From: Chloroflexota bacterium
GTDB lineage: Bacteria > Chloroflexota > Dehalococcoidia > Lucifugimonadales > Lucifugimonadaceae
Length of the DNA: 49,567 bases
Direction of reading: 5' to 3'
NCBI GenBank assembly: GCA_013204555.1
Contig: JABMNO010000013.1
Coordinates: 1 to 49,567 of the forward strand
A program made the position numbers and the translations under genes. The number at the start of each line of letters is the position of its first letter. The first letter of the stretch is position 1. The notes below the pieces were generated by a model. The model ran no database searches and was not told where the DNA came from. It saw only the letters and a program-made list of their open reading frames with translations. Positions 1 to 8,002 of the stretch are shown here, one piece after another.

Positions 1-220
1 ACCCGCAATCCGCTTTAGCGGGGTTGAATTCCCCCTCTAGACTTGTACGCGGAGGTCACTGATCCTTCGGAGCTGTGCTGATGATTGGGTCCTGCGCGGC
101 GAGACCTCGTGAACCCCGTCAGATCCGGAAGGAAGCAGCGGTAAGCGAGAATCCTCGGGTGCCGTGGGATCGCCTGATCTGAGCAGTTCCTACTGATTAC
201 ATCGCCGTTGTCAGGGCGAA
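1..220 (+). ncRNA. ffs: SRP RNA, large bacterial type with Alu domain (5' end cut by window edge)
   Basis: This is the RNA scaffold of the signal recognition particle, which targets nascent membrane proteins through Ffh. The S-domain signature is clear: GGGTCCTGCGC at about 88-98, the symmetric-loop/tetraloop segment TCAGATCCGGAAGGAAGCAG at 119-138, and the returning strand around GTGCCGTGGGATCGCC at 160-175. The first 40 bases match the Alu-domain segment of the Bacillus scRNA (CCGCAATCCGCT, then GCGGGG.TGAATTCCC), so this is the long form rather than the roughly 100-nt 4.5S form. The flanks of the S domain pair imperfectly out to about 215, so the 3' end is approximate. The 5' end lies outside the window. 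Confidence 0.9.
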
Positions 221-277
221 AGGGGGTGCACGGCTCTATTTCAACTGCATTGCAGAAGCGCAGACGTCGATCTTAAT

Positions 278-1093
278 TTGCCGGCTACCAGACGACCGCG
301 GAAATCATTAGGCCAACACTTTTTGCGCGATCGGCGAATCGTGCATCAAATTGTGCAGGCTGCTGACATCCAGCCGACCGACATAATTGTCGAGATCGGG
401 CCGGGGCGTGGGGCGCTGACTAAGTCGATTGTTGAGTCGGCGAATAGCGTGATCCTCATTGAGTTCGATGATGATCTTGCTGCTGACCTGACCGAGCGGT
501 TTGCCGACGATCCTTCGGTTCGAGTAGCCCACGCTGACGCTCGTACTCTGGACACGGCAGACATGCCAGAGATCGGTGATCGTCCGTACAAGGTCATTGG
601 GAATTTGCCGTACTACGCCGCCGCGCCAATCGTGCGAAATCTTCTGGAACAGGCTCACAAGCCTGAATTGTTGATTGTCATGTTGCAGCGCGAGGTGGCC
701 CGGGAGATGACCGCGCAGCCGGGAAAGATGGGATTACTATCGGTCGCCACGCAGCTATATGCGGAATCGAGAACGGTCTGCCACGCGCCTCCAAGAGCAT
801 TCTCTCCTCCACCAAAGGTCCATTCGACCGTGATCAAGTTGAATGTCCGCGAGAATCCGGCGGTTGAGTTCGACTCTGTTGACTCGTTCTTCAAACTTGC
901 GCGGGCCGGGTTTGCCGCGCCGCGAAAGACGCTGGCAGGCTCTCTGGCAGTCGGTTTCAGGAAGAAGCCTACTGACTATGCCGGGTTGATTGAGCAAGCC
1001 GGGCTTGACCCGAAACAGCGCCCTGCGACACTGTCGATGGATGACTGGGGGGCGCTCTACACGCGGTGGCGTGAAAGCGAGCCAACGGCGTAG
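278..1093 (+). CDS. rsmA: 16S rRNA (adenine1518-N6/adenine1519-N6)-dimethyltransferase RsmA
   Basis: RsmA (KsgA) dimethylates two adjacent adenines in the 3'-terminal hairpin of 16S rRNA, a late 30S assembly step. The 271-aa length is normal for the family. The N-terminus has the typical KSLGQHFLRD segment. SAM-binding motif I is VEIGPGRGALT and the catalytic motif IV is NLPYYAAAP. The C-terminal helical domain includes the usual RKTLAGSL-like segment. The start is a TTG with no clear Shine-Dalgarno sequence, but the protein begins where the family begins and no better start lies upstream. It sits about 58 bases after the SRP RNA and 10 bases before ispE, so it is probably co-transcribed with ispE. 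Confidence 0.95.
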   Translation: MPATRRPRKSLGQHFLRDRRIVHQIVQAADIQPTDIIVEIGPGRGALTKSIVESANSVILIEFDDDLAADLTERFADDPSVRVAHADARTLDTADMPEIGDRPYKVIGNLPYYAAAPIVRNLLEQAHKPELLIVMLQREVAREMTAQPGKMGLLSVATQLYAESRTVCHAPPRAFSPPPKVHSTVIKLNVRENPAVEFDSVDSFFKLARAGFAAPRKTLAGSLAVGFRKKPTDYAGLIEQAGLDPKQRPATLSMDDWGALYTRWRESEPTA

Positions 1094-1103
1094 TGTGGCC
1101 CGC

Positions 1104-1961
1104 ATGAGACTCAATGCGCACGCCAAAGTTAATTTGACCCTGGAGATCATCGGTAAACGCCCTGACGGATTTCACAATCTGGCATCTGTGATGCAGACGA
1201 TCGAATTGCATGATGAAATCGATATCGAATCATCTGATGATCTATCGCTAGAGTGCGATGTCCCGGAACTAAATACCGATTCCAACCTGGTGCTGGTAGC
1301 GGCCAGAGCGCTGCGCGAGGTCGCTGGGGTATCTGATGGTGCGCACATCACGGTCCGGAAATCGATTCCTGAAGCAGCGGGGCTGGGCGGTGGGTCGGCA
1401 GACGCTGCAGCCGCTCTTCATGGGCTAAACGATCTGTGGGACGCCGGACTGGACGCACGAGAGCTTGCATCACTCGGCATCACACTTGGCTCAGACATCC
1501 CTTTCCTGTTGCGAGGTGGCACCGCACTGGTGCAGGGGAGGGGAGAGGACGTCACACCGCTGCCCAATGCCGATATCGGCTGGATGGTCCTGTTAACGCC
1601 AGACATCAAACTTGATAACAAGACTGGCGCGTTGTTCTCACGAATAAGCCCAGCCGATCACACTCGTGGCACACTGACTCACAAGCTGGCTGGTCGAATC
1701 CGTGGCGGTGGTGATGTGCCCCCGCAATTCTTCTTCAACGTGTTCGACCGGGTAGCCGACGATGCATTTCCGTGCATGGGCGACTATCGAACCGGTTTTG
1801 CTAGCGTCGGCGCGCCAGAAATAATTCTCTCCGGTGCTGGCCCCACATTATTCGCAATTCCAGATTCACGAGAACTTGGTGTGGCCTGGGAACTGCTTCT
1901 CAAGAGCCGTGGCTGGAACGCCGTGCTCACGCGCGCCTGGTGGCCAGAAAATTCGGGCTAA
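1104..1961 (+). CDS. ispE: 4-diphosphocytidyl-2-C-methyl-D-erythritol kinase IspE
   Basis: IspE phosphorylates the 2-hydroxyl of CDP-methylerythritol with ATP in the MEP isoprenoid pathway. The 285-aa protein is a GHMP kinase: the N-terminus reads AHAKVNLTLEIIGKRPDGFH, the glycine-rich ATP loop is PEAAGLGGGSADAAAAL, and the C-terminal motif is LSGAGPTLFA. The ATG at 1104 is chosen over upstream in-frame codons because it gives the family's MxLNAHAKVN start and avoids overlap with rsmA. The rsmA-ispE order is common in bacteria and supports both calls. Confidence 0.95.
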   Translation: MRLNAHAKVNLTLEIIGKRPDGFHNLASVMQTIELHDEIDIESSDDLSLECDVPELNTDSNLVLVAARALREVAGVSDGAHITVRKSIPEAAGLGGGSADAAAALHGLNDLWDAGLDARELASLGITLGSDIPFLLRGGTALVQGRGEDVTPLPNADIGWMVLLTPDIKLDNKTGALFSRISPADHTRGTLTHKLAGRIRGGGDVPPQFFFNVFDRVADDAFPCMGDYRTGFASVGAPEIILSGAGPTLFAIPDSRELGVAWELLLKSRGWNAVLTRAWWPENSG

Positions 1962-1967
1962 GTAACC

Positions 1968-2387
1968 ATGCCCAACGCCGTGGCCGCCGGTGCCCTTGGC
2001 GGCATTCTTTTTGCACTCATATTCGTGGGGCACATGTCGATCGCCGTTTTCTACCGGATGCCCGATGCAATCGAAAGGCGATTCCAGGCAGAGGACTCCG
2101 CCGCTCCCACGCGGGTGATCTTCTGGGGCATATTCGCCCTGATCCCAACACTGGGCCTGCTGGGAATCGGTCTCGCCGCCCTGTCGGTCATTTTGACAGA
2201 CCTGTGGGACACAGGATTCCCGCCGGTGCCCAGCGTCCCATTTTTGATCGGCGTCCTGATGATCACGGTTAGCACCGCACCAGTGGCTGCATCGATACTC
2301 CACCGCATACGGAAAGACGTACTGGCGGAGTACGCCCTATTCGCCGCCATCTTCGGGGTCATGATCCCCTGGCTGGCAAATAGCTGA
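1968..2387 (+). CDS. small polytopic membrane protein of unknown function
   Basis: This 139-aa protein is not recognised. It has about four hydrophobic segments (near residues 5-28, 47-70, 90-108 and 115-137). A short charged stretch with an RMPDAIERRF segment follows the first one. The ATG lies only 6 bases after the ispE stop, so it is probably translated from the same transcript. The membrane location is inferred from hydrophobicity alone. Confidence 0.7.
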   Translation: MPNAVAAGALGGILFALIFVGHMSIAVFYRMPDAIERRFQAEDSAAPTRVIFWGIFALIPTLGLLGIGLAALSVILTDLWDTGFPPVPSVPFLIGVLMITVSTAPVAASILHRIRKDVLAEYALFAAIFGVMIPWLANS

Positions 2388-2421
2388 GAGGACGGACTGG
2401 AAATAGGCAAGTGGCGGAGCA

Positions 2422-2558
2422 GGGGCGTCTGCGGTAGCTTCACCCCTGCTCCCGAACTACGAAAACGTAGATTATTTCCGCGATATAACCGCCAACGGTA
2501 TCGCGTGGATCCGTGGACATCGCATCCGAAACCGGGGCGCAGCTACCGCAGACGCCCC
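2422..2558. repeat. perfect 18-bp inverted repeat with nested hairpins
   Basis: GGGGCGTCTGCGGTAGCT at 2422-2439 is the exact reverse complement of 2541-2558, with about 100 bases between. A nested 9-bp hairpin uses GAGCAGGGG (2417-2425) and CCCCTGCTC (2443-2451), which would compete with the outer pairing. It lies between two convergent genes (the plus-strand membrane protein and the minus-strand small protein). It could be a remnant of a small inverted-repeat element or a shared termination region. No clear T tract follows either arm. Confidence 0.6.
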
Positions 2559-2598
2559 CACGATTGCTACACCGCAGGATTCGGCATACCGGCTACCC

Positions 2599-2820
2599 TC
2601 ACATCTGTATCGGCTTCTCCGCGTTGTACTGGATGACATACGTCATCACGTACTTGAAGAAACCACCGCTTGAGGTCACTTTGATTTCTTCGATGGTCGC
2701 GCCGGCCTCGCGCAACACATCAAGGACTTTATTCACCTCCGCGTCGTCGCTGCTGGAGTCGAATTCGCCCACCAGGACGGCGCGGTTATAGAACGAAACG
2801 CTGGCAACGTATGTGGGCAT
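2599..2820 (-). CDS. small conserved-looking protein of unknown function
   Basis: This 73-aa protein is not recognised as any named family. It alternates predicted strand, helix and strand: MPTYVASVSFYNRAVLVGEF, an acidic helix around residues 22-40 (DDAEVNKVLDVLREAG), then IEEIKVTSSGG and FKYVMTYVIQYNA. The pattern suggests a small alpha/beta fold. A purine-rich GAGGAGGC just upstream of the ATG (about 2827-2834 on the plus strand) is a strong ribosome-binding site. It lies 89 bases downstream of the oxidoreductase gene on the same strand... reading direction places that oxidoreductase start further upstream, so this gene follows no close partner. Confidence 0.65.
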   Translation of the reverse strand: MPTYVASVSFYNRAVLVGEFDSSSDDAEVNKVLDVLREAGATIEEIKVTSSGGFFKYVMTYVIQYNAEKPIQM

Positions 2821-2909
2821 GGCAATGCCTCCTCATCCAATCTTGCATCTGTGGAGCAAGACTGGTGTGACGGAGACGTAAGGACAGCGTGGGCAGAGTT
2901 GCGAAGGCC

Positions 2910-3908
2910 CTAAATCTGCTCCACTTCCACTGTGCGACCAGATCCTGCTGCCTCATAGAGGGCGACCATCGAGGCGGTGTTTCGCAGCGCATCCACAGGT
3001 GGGTACTCGGGCGTCTTTCCCGTGAGGACGCATTCTGAGAACTCATTGAACTGCGCAGTAAAGCGGTAGGGCGCATCTTCCTGATAGACCGTCTCCTCGC
3101 CGTCAAGCGTTGTCAGAATGCAAGGACCGTTGTCGTCGAACATGTTTGGGATGCTGATGGTGCCGGTGGTGCCGTATGCGGTCAGGAAACATCGACGGGC
3201 CTGCTCCATGCTGCTGCCGACTCTGGCGACTGCACCGTTCGGATATTCCAGCATTCCGGAGAATGTTGTATCGACGCCCCAGTTACCGGAGTCGTGTGAC
3301 ATCGCAGTCGCTCTGACGGGTTCGGCAGACATCACGAAGCGGGAGGCGTACACGGCGTAACAGCCAGCATCCCACATGCTTCCGCCTACCAGGTCTTTGC
3401 TGAATCGCACATTGCCTTCCGGTTCGACGACGGGGAAGGTTAGCGCCGATTCCAGGTTGGTCACTTCACCAATTGCACCTTCAGCGATGAGGCGACGAGC
3501 ATTGCGGAGATGCGGGTCGAAGCGGTGGGTGAACGCCTCGACGAGGGCCACGTTATTAGCCTCGCACGCAGCAATCATCTCCCGCACTTCGGCCATGGTC
3601 ACGCCAATGGGCTTTTCGCAGAGGACATGTTTTCCGGCCTCCGCCGCTTTGATCGTCCACTCTGCGTGCATGCTGTTGGGCAGCGGGTTGACCACGGCGT
3701 CGATGTCGGGGTCGGCCAACAGTTCTTCGTATGAGCCATACCACTTTGGAATATCGTGACTCTCGGCGGCTTGCTTCGCCTTCGCCACACCGCGGCTGGA
3801 TACGGCGGTGATTACCGAGTTGTGTGAGTTCACCGCTGCTGGAACGTGGGCGTTCATAGCGATCTGGGCGGTGCTGATTATTCCGTAGCGGACGATATCT
3901 TCAGGCAT
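2910..3908 (-). CDS. Gfo/Idh/MocA-family NAD(P)-dependent oxidoreductase
   Basis: This is a 332-aa cytoplasmic dehydrogenase of the glucose-fructose oxidoreductase / inositol dehydrogenase family. The N-terminal Rossmann half (residues 1-120) carries GIISTAQIA in the dinucleotide loop. The catalytic lysine motif CEKPIG is at about residue 99. The C-terminal alpha/beta half carries GGSMWDAGCYAVYA. The substrate cannot be told from sequence; sugars, inositols, diols and their derivatives are known for the family. A GAGGAGACCAA ribosome site precedes the ATG. It is one of three divergent family members in the window. Confidence 0.9.
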   Translation of the reverse strand: MPEDIVRYGIISTAQIAMNAHVPAAVNSHNSVITAVSSRGVAKAKQAAESHDIPKWYGSYEELLADPDIDAVVNPLPNSMHAEWTIKAAEAGKHVLCEKPIGVTMAEVREMIAACEANNVALVEAFTHRFDPHLRNARRLIAEGAIGEVTNLESALTFPVVEPEGNVRFSKDLVGGSMWDAGCYAVYASRFVMSAEPVRATAMSHDSGNWGVDTTFSGMLEYPNGAVARVGSSMEQARRCFLTAYGTTGTISIPNMFDDNGPCILTTLDGEETVYQEDAPYRFTAQFNEFSECVLTGKTPEYPPVDALRNTASMVALYEAAGSGRTVEVEQI

Positions 3909-4043
3909 TTGGTCTCCTCGGTGGCGTGGGGATATTCGGATTCAAAACCCTAGCAGATCACGCCAGCGATGCATGAACGATGCCGCAAGTGGAACACAGG
4001 TAGGATCGCGATTGAAGTGACGGTGAGAATCGGAGGGATTTCC

Positions 4044-4553
4044 ATGGTGAGGCGATGGTCGGCAGGTGTGATCGTCGCCGTTATATTGGCGATTTCAGCC
4101 GTCGGGTGCGGTTCGAGCAGTAATGTTGAGGTGAGCCAAGCGGTCGACGCCGCGTCCGCGGTGGCTGAAGATTCGGTCGACATCCCATCCCAGATCGTGC
4201 GAGCTGGCGAGGTCTTCACGACGGACACTTTTGTGGGTGCGGGTTGGAAAAAGTCGAAGGAATACTCGACGGAAACGGTGCCGGGCGCCCGAGAGATCTG
4301 GTACGGCTTCTTCAATCAGCGCGACTTGGAAATTCGATTTTTTGATGATCACAACGCAGCTCTGAAGCAGGGTGTTCAGGTGGTCGAGGCAGCGATTATA
4401 GAAAACGTGAAACGGTCGCGTGGTGGCGAGTTGTTGGATATCAGTGGCGGCTCTTTCAGCGCTTACAACGCGTACGTCGTGGCCGGAAACGCGATTTTGT
4501 TATGCGAGTTGGATATTTCGGCGTGTGAGGGACTCGTAAACGCGCTCGAATAG
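4044..4553 (+). CDS. lipoprotein of unknown function
   Basis: This is a 169-aa predicted lipoprotein. The signal peptide MVRRWSAGVIVAVILAISAV ends in the lipobox AVGC with Cys22, followed by a Gly/Ser spacer. The mature part is small and not recognised. It contains a tryptophan-rich stretch (VGAGWKKSKEY, then REIWYGFFNQRDLEIRFFDD), and has two cysteines near the C-terminus (LLCELDISAC) that could form a disulfide. The ATG at 4044 is chosen because GGAGGG lies 6 bases upstream and it gives a proper signal peptide; reading further upstream would not. It is a lone plus-strand gene between two minus-strand dehydrogenases. Confidence 0.75.
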   Translation: MVRRWSAGVIVAVILAISAVGCGSSSNVEVSQAVDAASAVAEDSVDIPSQIVRAGEVFTTDTFVGAGWKKSKEYSTETVPGAREIWYGFFNQRDLEIRFFDDHNAALKQGVQVVEAAIIENVKRSRGGELLDISGGSFSAYNAYVVAGNAILLCELDISACEGLVNALE

Positions 4554-4630
4554 CGATCGTTCCGCCACGTTCGGGACGCACAGTTGGTGTCCCAATCATT
4601 CGCGATCTCTGCGGTCTTCGCTCCTGCCTT

Positions 4631-5710
4631 TTATATGATTGGTACCACCCGGCCCGTCTCGGACGACTGTCTGATAGCGTCGAGGACCTGCTGGCAGGCG
4701 TGTCCATCATCGAAATTTGGGGTGACAGCGGCGCCGGTGTCGATGGCGCGATTGAACTCTCGCAGGAACAGCCGAAACGCCATGAGACGAGGATCGCGAT
4801 CGTCGGTGAAAGGGGTGAGTCGTTCGGGCGTGGGGAGGGCCTTCAGCGGGCCACCATCGTTACTGCCGAATACGACTCCGTCTTCGGGCGGGTTCGGGCC
4901 GGGCTGACTGGCCTGGAGCACGCCTTTTGTTCCCGCGACCGTGAGTCGAGCGCCAGTTGAGGGCGACACAACGCTGGATGCGGTCATGCTGGAAACCACG
5001 CCGTTCACATGGGTCAGGATGAATGAGAACGCATCGTCCGTTTCGGATGCGACATTTGCGCCTGTGGTCAATTCTTTGCGGTCGGGCCGTAGTGTGGACA
5101 GATGGCCGGAAGCCGTTGCCACATCGCCAAACCAGAACCGCAGTCCGTCGATGTAGTGAGAGCCAAGCGCTCCCAGGAACCCGCCACCTTCAGCTTTCCG
5201 GCTGGCCCACGTCATTGGCGCCGGACCGGGAGGAGATGGTCGCCCCATCAGGAGCTCAAAATTCGCTGTTTGCGGCTTCCCAAGGAATCCATCTTCGATG
5301 AGTTCCTTGATGAGCGTGCGCTGCGGCGTGTAACGGAACTCATGCGCCACCATGGCGACTTTTCCGGATGCTTTCGCTGCGTCGCGCATTTGCGCGGACT
5401 CTTCGGCGTTCACGGCGAAGGGCTTCTCGCAGATGACATGCTTGCCAGCTTCTAGTGCGGCGACTGCGAGATCACTGTGTGGCCGAGGCGGTGTGGCGAT
5501 GGCTATAGCGTCGAGGTCGTCTCGGCCAATGATCTCCATCGCGTCGGTTGACCAACTGTCGATGCCGAGAGATTCGGCTGCCGAGCGTGCCCGGTCTTCA
5601 TTGCGACTGTAAACGGCAGCCACATCCCAGCCCTCGGACCGCAGTCCGGGGACGTGAACATCGCTACCAAACCCAACACCAAGAACACCGATTTTTCGAT
5701 TCGCCGCCAT
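4631..5710 (-). CDS. Gfo/Idh/MocA-family oxidoreductase
   Basis: This 359-aa dehydrogenase has a Rossmann start KIGVLGVGFGSDVHVPG and the catalytic-lysine motif CEKPFAV near residue 96. The C-terminal half contains GGGFLGALGSHYIDGLRFWFG, the usual GGG..D..H/D-type signature of the family. The ATG is supported by AGGAG about 8 bases upstream. The substrate is unknown. It is clearly different in sequence from the gene at 2910, so the pair is not a recent tandem duplication. A 12-bp hairpin lies 25 bases upstream of its start codon. Confidence 0.9.
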   Translation of the reverse strand: MAANRKIGVLGVGFGSDVHVPGLRSEGWDVAAVYSRNEDRARSAAESLGIDSWSTDAMEIIGRDDLDAIAIATPPRPHSDLAVAALEAGKHVICEKPFAVNAEESAQMRDAAKASGKVAMVAHEFRYTPQRTLIKELIEDGFLGKPQTANFELLMGRPSPPGPAPMTWASRKAEGGGFLGALGSHYIDGLRFWFGDVATASGHLSTLRPDRKELTTGANVASETDDAFSFILTHVNGVVSSMTASSVVSPSTGARLTVAGTKGVLQASQPGPNPPEDGVVFGSNDGGPLKALPTPERLTPFTDDRDPRLMAFRLFLREFNRAIDTGAAVTPNFDDGHACQQVLDAIRQSSETGRVVPII

Positions 5711-5734
5711 CGCTTCGCTCCTGGTTCATTGTGG

Positions 5735-5762
5735 GTAGTGGCACGTCGCAACGTGCCACTAC
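5735..5762. repeat. perfect 12-bp hairpin in the leader of the 5710 oxidoreductase
   Basis: GTAGTGGCACGT (5735-5746), loop CGCA, then ACGTGCCACTAC (5751-5762). The stem is a perfect 12 bp. It lies 25 bases upstream of the minus-strand start codon and 15 bases upstream of its Shine-Dalgarno sequence. There is no T tract on either side, so a terminator is unlikely. A leader element, a protein binding site or a repeat remnant are all possible. Confidence 0.6.
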
Positions 5763-5835
5763 ATTGGTGGGAAGATTGAATTCGTGATGCGCAGAGTATC
5801 AGGCCCGGCTCGGCCTGATAATTTAGCGACACGAC

Positions 5836-5871
5836 GAAAGGTATCCTGAGGCCACTCGAAGGGCACCTTTC
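5836..5871. repeat. palindromic repeat, copy 1
   Basis: The arms are GAAAGGT (5836-5842) and ACCTTTC (5865-5871) around the core ATCCTGAGGCCACTCGAAGG. The same core, less one A, occurs at 23411-23447 and, in reverse orientation, at 25277-25331. The core contains CCTGAG and TCGAAGG half-sites in the arrangement of a palindromic repeat I recall as widespread in bacterial genomes. Confidence 0.7.
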
Positions 5872-5932
5872 CGACATCACGCGACTCGGACAGATACGCG
5901 TCGACCACCCTCTACAGCCGGTTCCGCTCCTT

Positions 5933-5989
5933 CATCCCGGATCGCCTACCGGTGTCCGGAATGGCGGTTGGGGCGAGGTCTCCGGGATG
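5933..5989. repeat. CATCCCGGA inverted repeat
   Basis: CATCCCGGA at 5933-5941 is the exact reverse complement of TCCGGGATG at 5981-5989, with a 39-base loop. Single arms resembling it occur in other gaps: CATCCCGGA near 23226, CGGGATGA near 29878 and CGGGATGA near 34861. This suggests scattered remnants of one repeat type. The rest of the 5711-6110 gap holds no convincing gene. Confidence 0.5.
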
Positions 5990-6110
5990 ATGGTGGGATG
6001 TGGGGTCTGGAAGGGCGGGCGGGACCATGTTCAACTTCGACCCTGTCATCCCCTCACCGGTCGGCGATCATCTGCGTTTCGAGTTTCGCCCGTTGAGTGG
6101 AGATCACCGG

Positions 6111-6332
6111 ATGTCAAACAGCAGACCCAACATCATCGTGCTCATAACGGACGATCAAGGTTACGGAGACCTATCGTGCATGGGAGCGACGGGCTTCCGG
6201 ACGCCGAATATTGATGGCCTTGCCAACGAGCTGAGTTCGTTGGCTATGGAGTGGCGCGGTGGAATTGAGGAGCGGTGGGAACGCGACTACGCCGGGCTGG
6301 AGCAGAGCGTCCAGACGAGCGCGATGGTTTGA
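6111..6332 (+). pseudogene. sulfatase N-terminal remnant
   Basis: Residues 1-40 read from the ATG at 6111 match the start of type I sulfatases of the alkaline phosphatase superfamily: [19 protein letters not shown], then [14 protein letters not shown]. The DD pair in TDDQ is the usual metal ligand. The similarity stops at about 6235. The remaining codons to the stop at 6332 look unrelated, and the formylglycine motif (C/S-x-P-x-R) and the rest of a protein of roughly 450-500 aa are missing. It is therefore a decayed or recombined fragment of about 40 codons. It sits in a repeat-rich gap, which fits a rearrangement site. Confidence 0.75.
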
Positions 6333-6341
6333 GCGGCCTTG

Positions 6342-7976
6342 TTACTCTGACGCGGCGATAGGGCGGCCTGCGGCCGATGCAGCGTTACGGAGCGACTCTG
6401 TGAGTGAATCCAGGCCGTACTCGACGCCACCAAATACGACCTGATCCCCACTGATGGACGCTGGGAGAATCTCAGGCGGGAGTACCGGGATTCCGCTTGA
6501 CGCGTCGGGAGGTTCAAGTTGATCAGTGAGGAAGAAGACGTACTTGCCGCCTGCCTGTAGCGAGTTCGCCGACGCCAGTTGCGTTTGTGAATCGCCAATG
6601 AACCGTTCACGTACCCACACGCCAACGTGCGTCACCCCATGGGGGTTGACGATGTCTTGTTCGACTTCAATAACCCACCAGGCATATTTGGCCTCCAGGC
6701 GCCCGCGCGTCCCAGCCCTTTGACTCCGGCTTTTGATCCCCAGCGCCGTCCCGACAAGTATCGAACTCACGTGCGGGTCAGCGGAGATGTCCGATAGCTC
6801 GGCTGCGAACGATTCTGCCAGATAGAACGCCACAGTGGGATCCGGTATTCGAGCCAACGCTGATGCCGTGGCTTGCATCGATGGTGGCACATTGGTTGAT
6901 TCCACCCGGATGCCAGGAACTGGGGTCGGAGTGGGAGGTGCTGGCGCGTTTGGGTCCGGCGTTGGCGTCGGCGGCCCGGGCGTCGGCGTGGGTGAGTCCG
7001 GGCGGTCAAGCGCTGCGGCGAATCCATCGGGCAATGCCTCCCCTGTGTATGGCTTGAGGCGGTGCCACAACTCCCACCATCCCTCAGCCTGGGCGAATCT
7101 GAAGAGGGCCTGTCCCTCTTCGCCGGTGACTCTGGGACCCAGCTTGCCGAAATTTCCTCCCTGGTAGATCGCCCCGGTATCCGCGTCTATGAACTGCCAT
7201 ATGGCTGACACCCAGCAAAAAAAGTGGCGACCATCGACCGAGGGTGGGCCACTGCAAGAGGCTCTTCCAAACTCCTGGGGGATAAATGCCCACCAGAGTA
7301 GACCGCGCTCAGCGGAGTGAACAAGCTCAAGTTCCATCTTGCCGAAGTTCATGCGATTGCCGCCAGAAGAATCTGTTTCGTACTCGTCCCGAATCATCTG
7401 TCGAACCTCGGCACGAGAAATTTTCGTCGGCGTTGCCGGATCGGCCGGGAAGTCGAGTTCATATACGTCTGGCGCATACTCAGCGGAAATGAAAAAAGGT
7501 TCATCCACGATGCGGGCAGCAGCTGAGATGAGTCCGGTTTTGGTGTTGACCGCCTCGATCGCGTAACGCGTCGGTCGGTAGCTGCCAGAACCATCGGGAA
7601 TCTGGCTTCGACCATTTACGCGAGCCTGTACAACCCACACATGCCCGGAAGCGCCGTAGCCGGTTCCAGTAAAAGTCCCCGATCCGCCACCAAGACCCTC
7701 ATACTCCTCGATAGGCATGAATCGGACGGTTATTTCGCGGAGATTTTGCACGGGGCTTGATTCCCCCGGCATGAACTTCCCTTCCGTCATTCTGGCGAGC
7801 GCGATTCCGACAGCTTGCTCTCGGCTGATCAGTATCTCTGGAGTTGGAGTTGAGGCCGCGAGAGGACTCGCTGGCTCTGTTCCGCAAGCGATCAGGACTA
7901 CCGAACCAAGCGTCGCTGCAATCGTCACCACACCCCGCTTAGTAATAGGGGCTACTCTATGAAAAGAGAAATTCAT
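6342..7976 (-). CDS. large lipoprotein with Pro/Thr linker, unknown function
   Basis: This is a 544-aa predicted lipoprotein. The signal peptide runs to the lipobox VVLIAC with Cys31. The N-terminal domain (about 35-325) contains repeated beta-rich segments and FGKMELELVHSAERGLLWWAFI. A Pro/Thr linker of TPTP units follows near residues 328-355, then a second globular domain (about 360-540). Its sequence includes FAAELSDISADPHVSSILVG and KYAWWVIEVEQDIVNPHG. Neither domain is recognised. It is likely an exported surface protein; TP-rich linkers of this kind are common in Chloroflexota lipoproteins (family knowledge). Confidence 0.8.
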   Translation of the reverse strand: MNFSFHRVAPITKRGVVTIAATLGSVVLIACGTEPASPLAASTPTPEILISREQAVGIALARMTEGKFMPGESSPVQNLREITVRFMPIEEYEGLGGGSGTFTGTGYGASGHVWVVQARVNGRSQIPDGSGSYRPTRYAIEAVNTKTGLISAAARIVDEPFFISAEYAPDVYELDFPADPATPTKISRAEVRQMIRDEYETDSSGGNRMNFGKMELELVHSAERGLLWWAFIPQEFGRASCSGPPSVDGRHFFCWVSAIWQFIDADTGAIYQGGNFGKLGPRVTGEEGQALFRFAQAEGWWELWHRLKPYTGEALPDGFAAALDRPDSPTPTPGPPTPTPDPNAPAPPTPTPVPGIRVESTNVPPSMQATASALARIPDPTVAFYLAESFAAELSDISADPHVSSILVGTALGIKSRSQRAGTRGRLEAKYAWWVIEVEQDIVNPHGVTHVGVWVRERFIGDSQTQLASANSLQAGGKYVFFLTDQLEPPDASSGIPVLPPEILPASISGDQVVFGGVEYGLDSLTESLRNAASAAGRPIAASE

Positions 7977-8002
7977 CGTAATGGATTACCAGTTCGAGGG
8001 GG

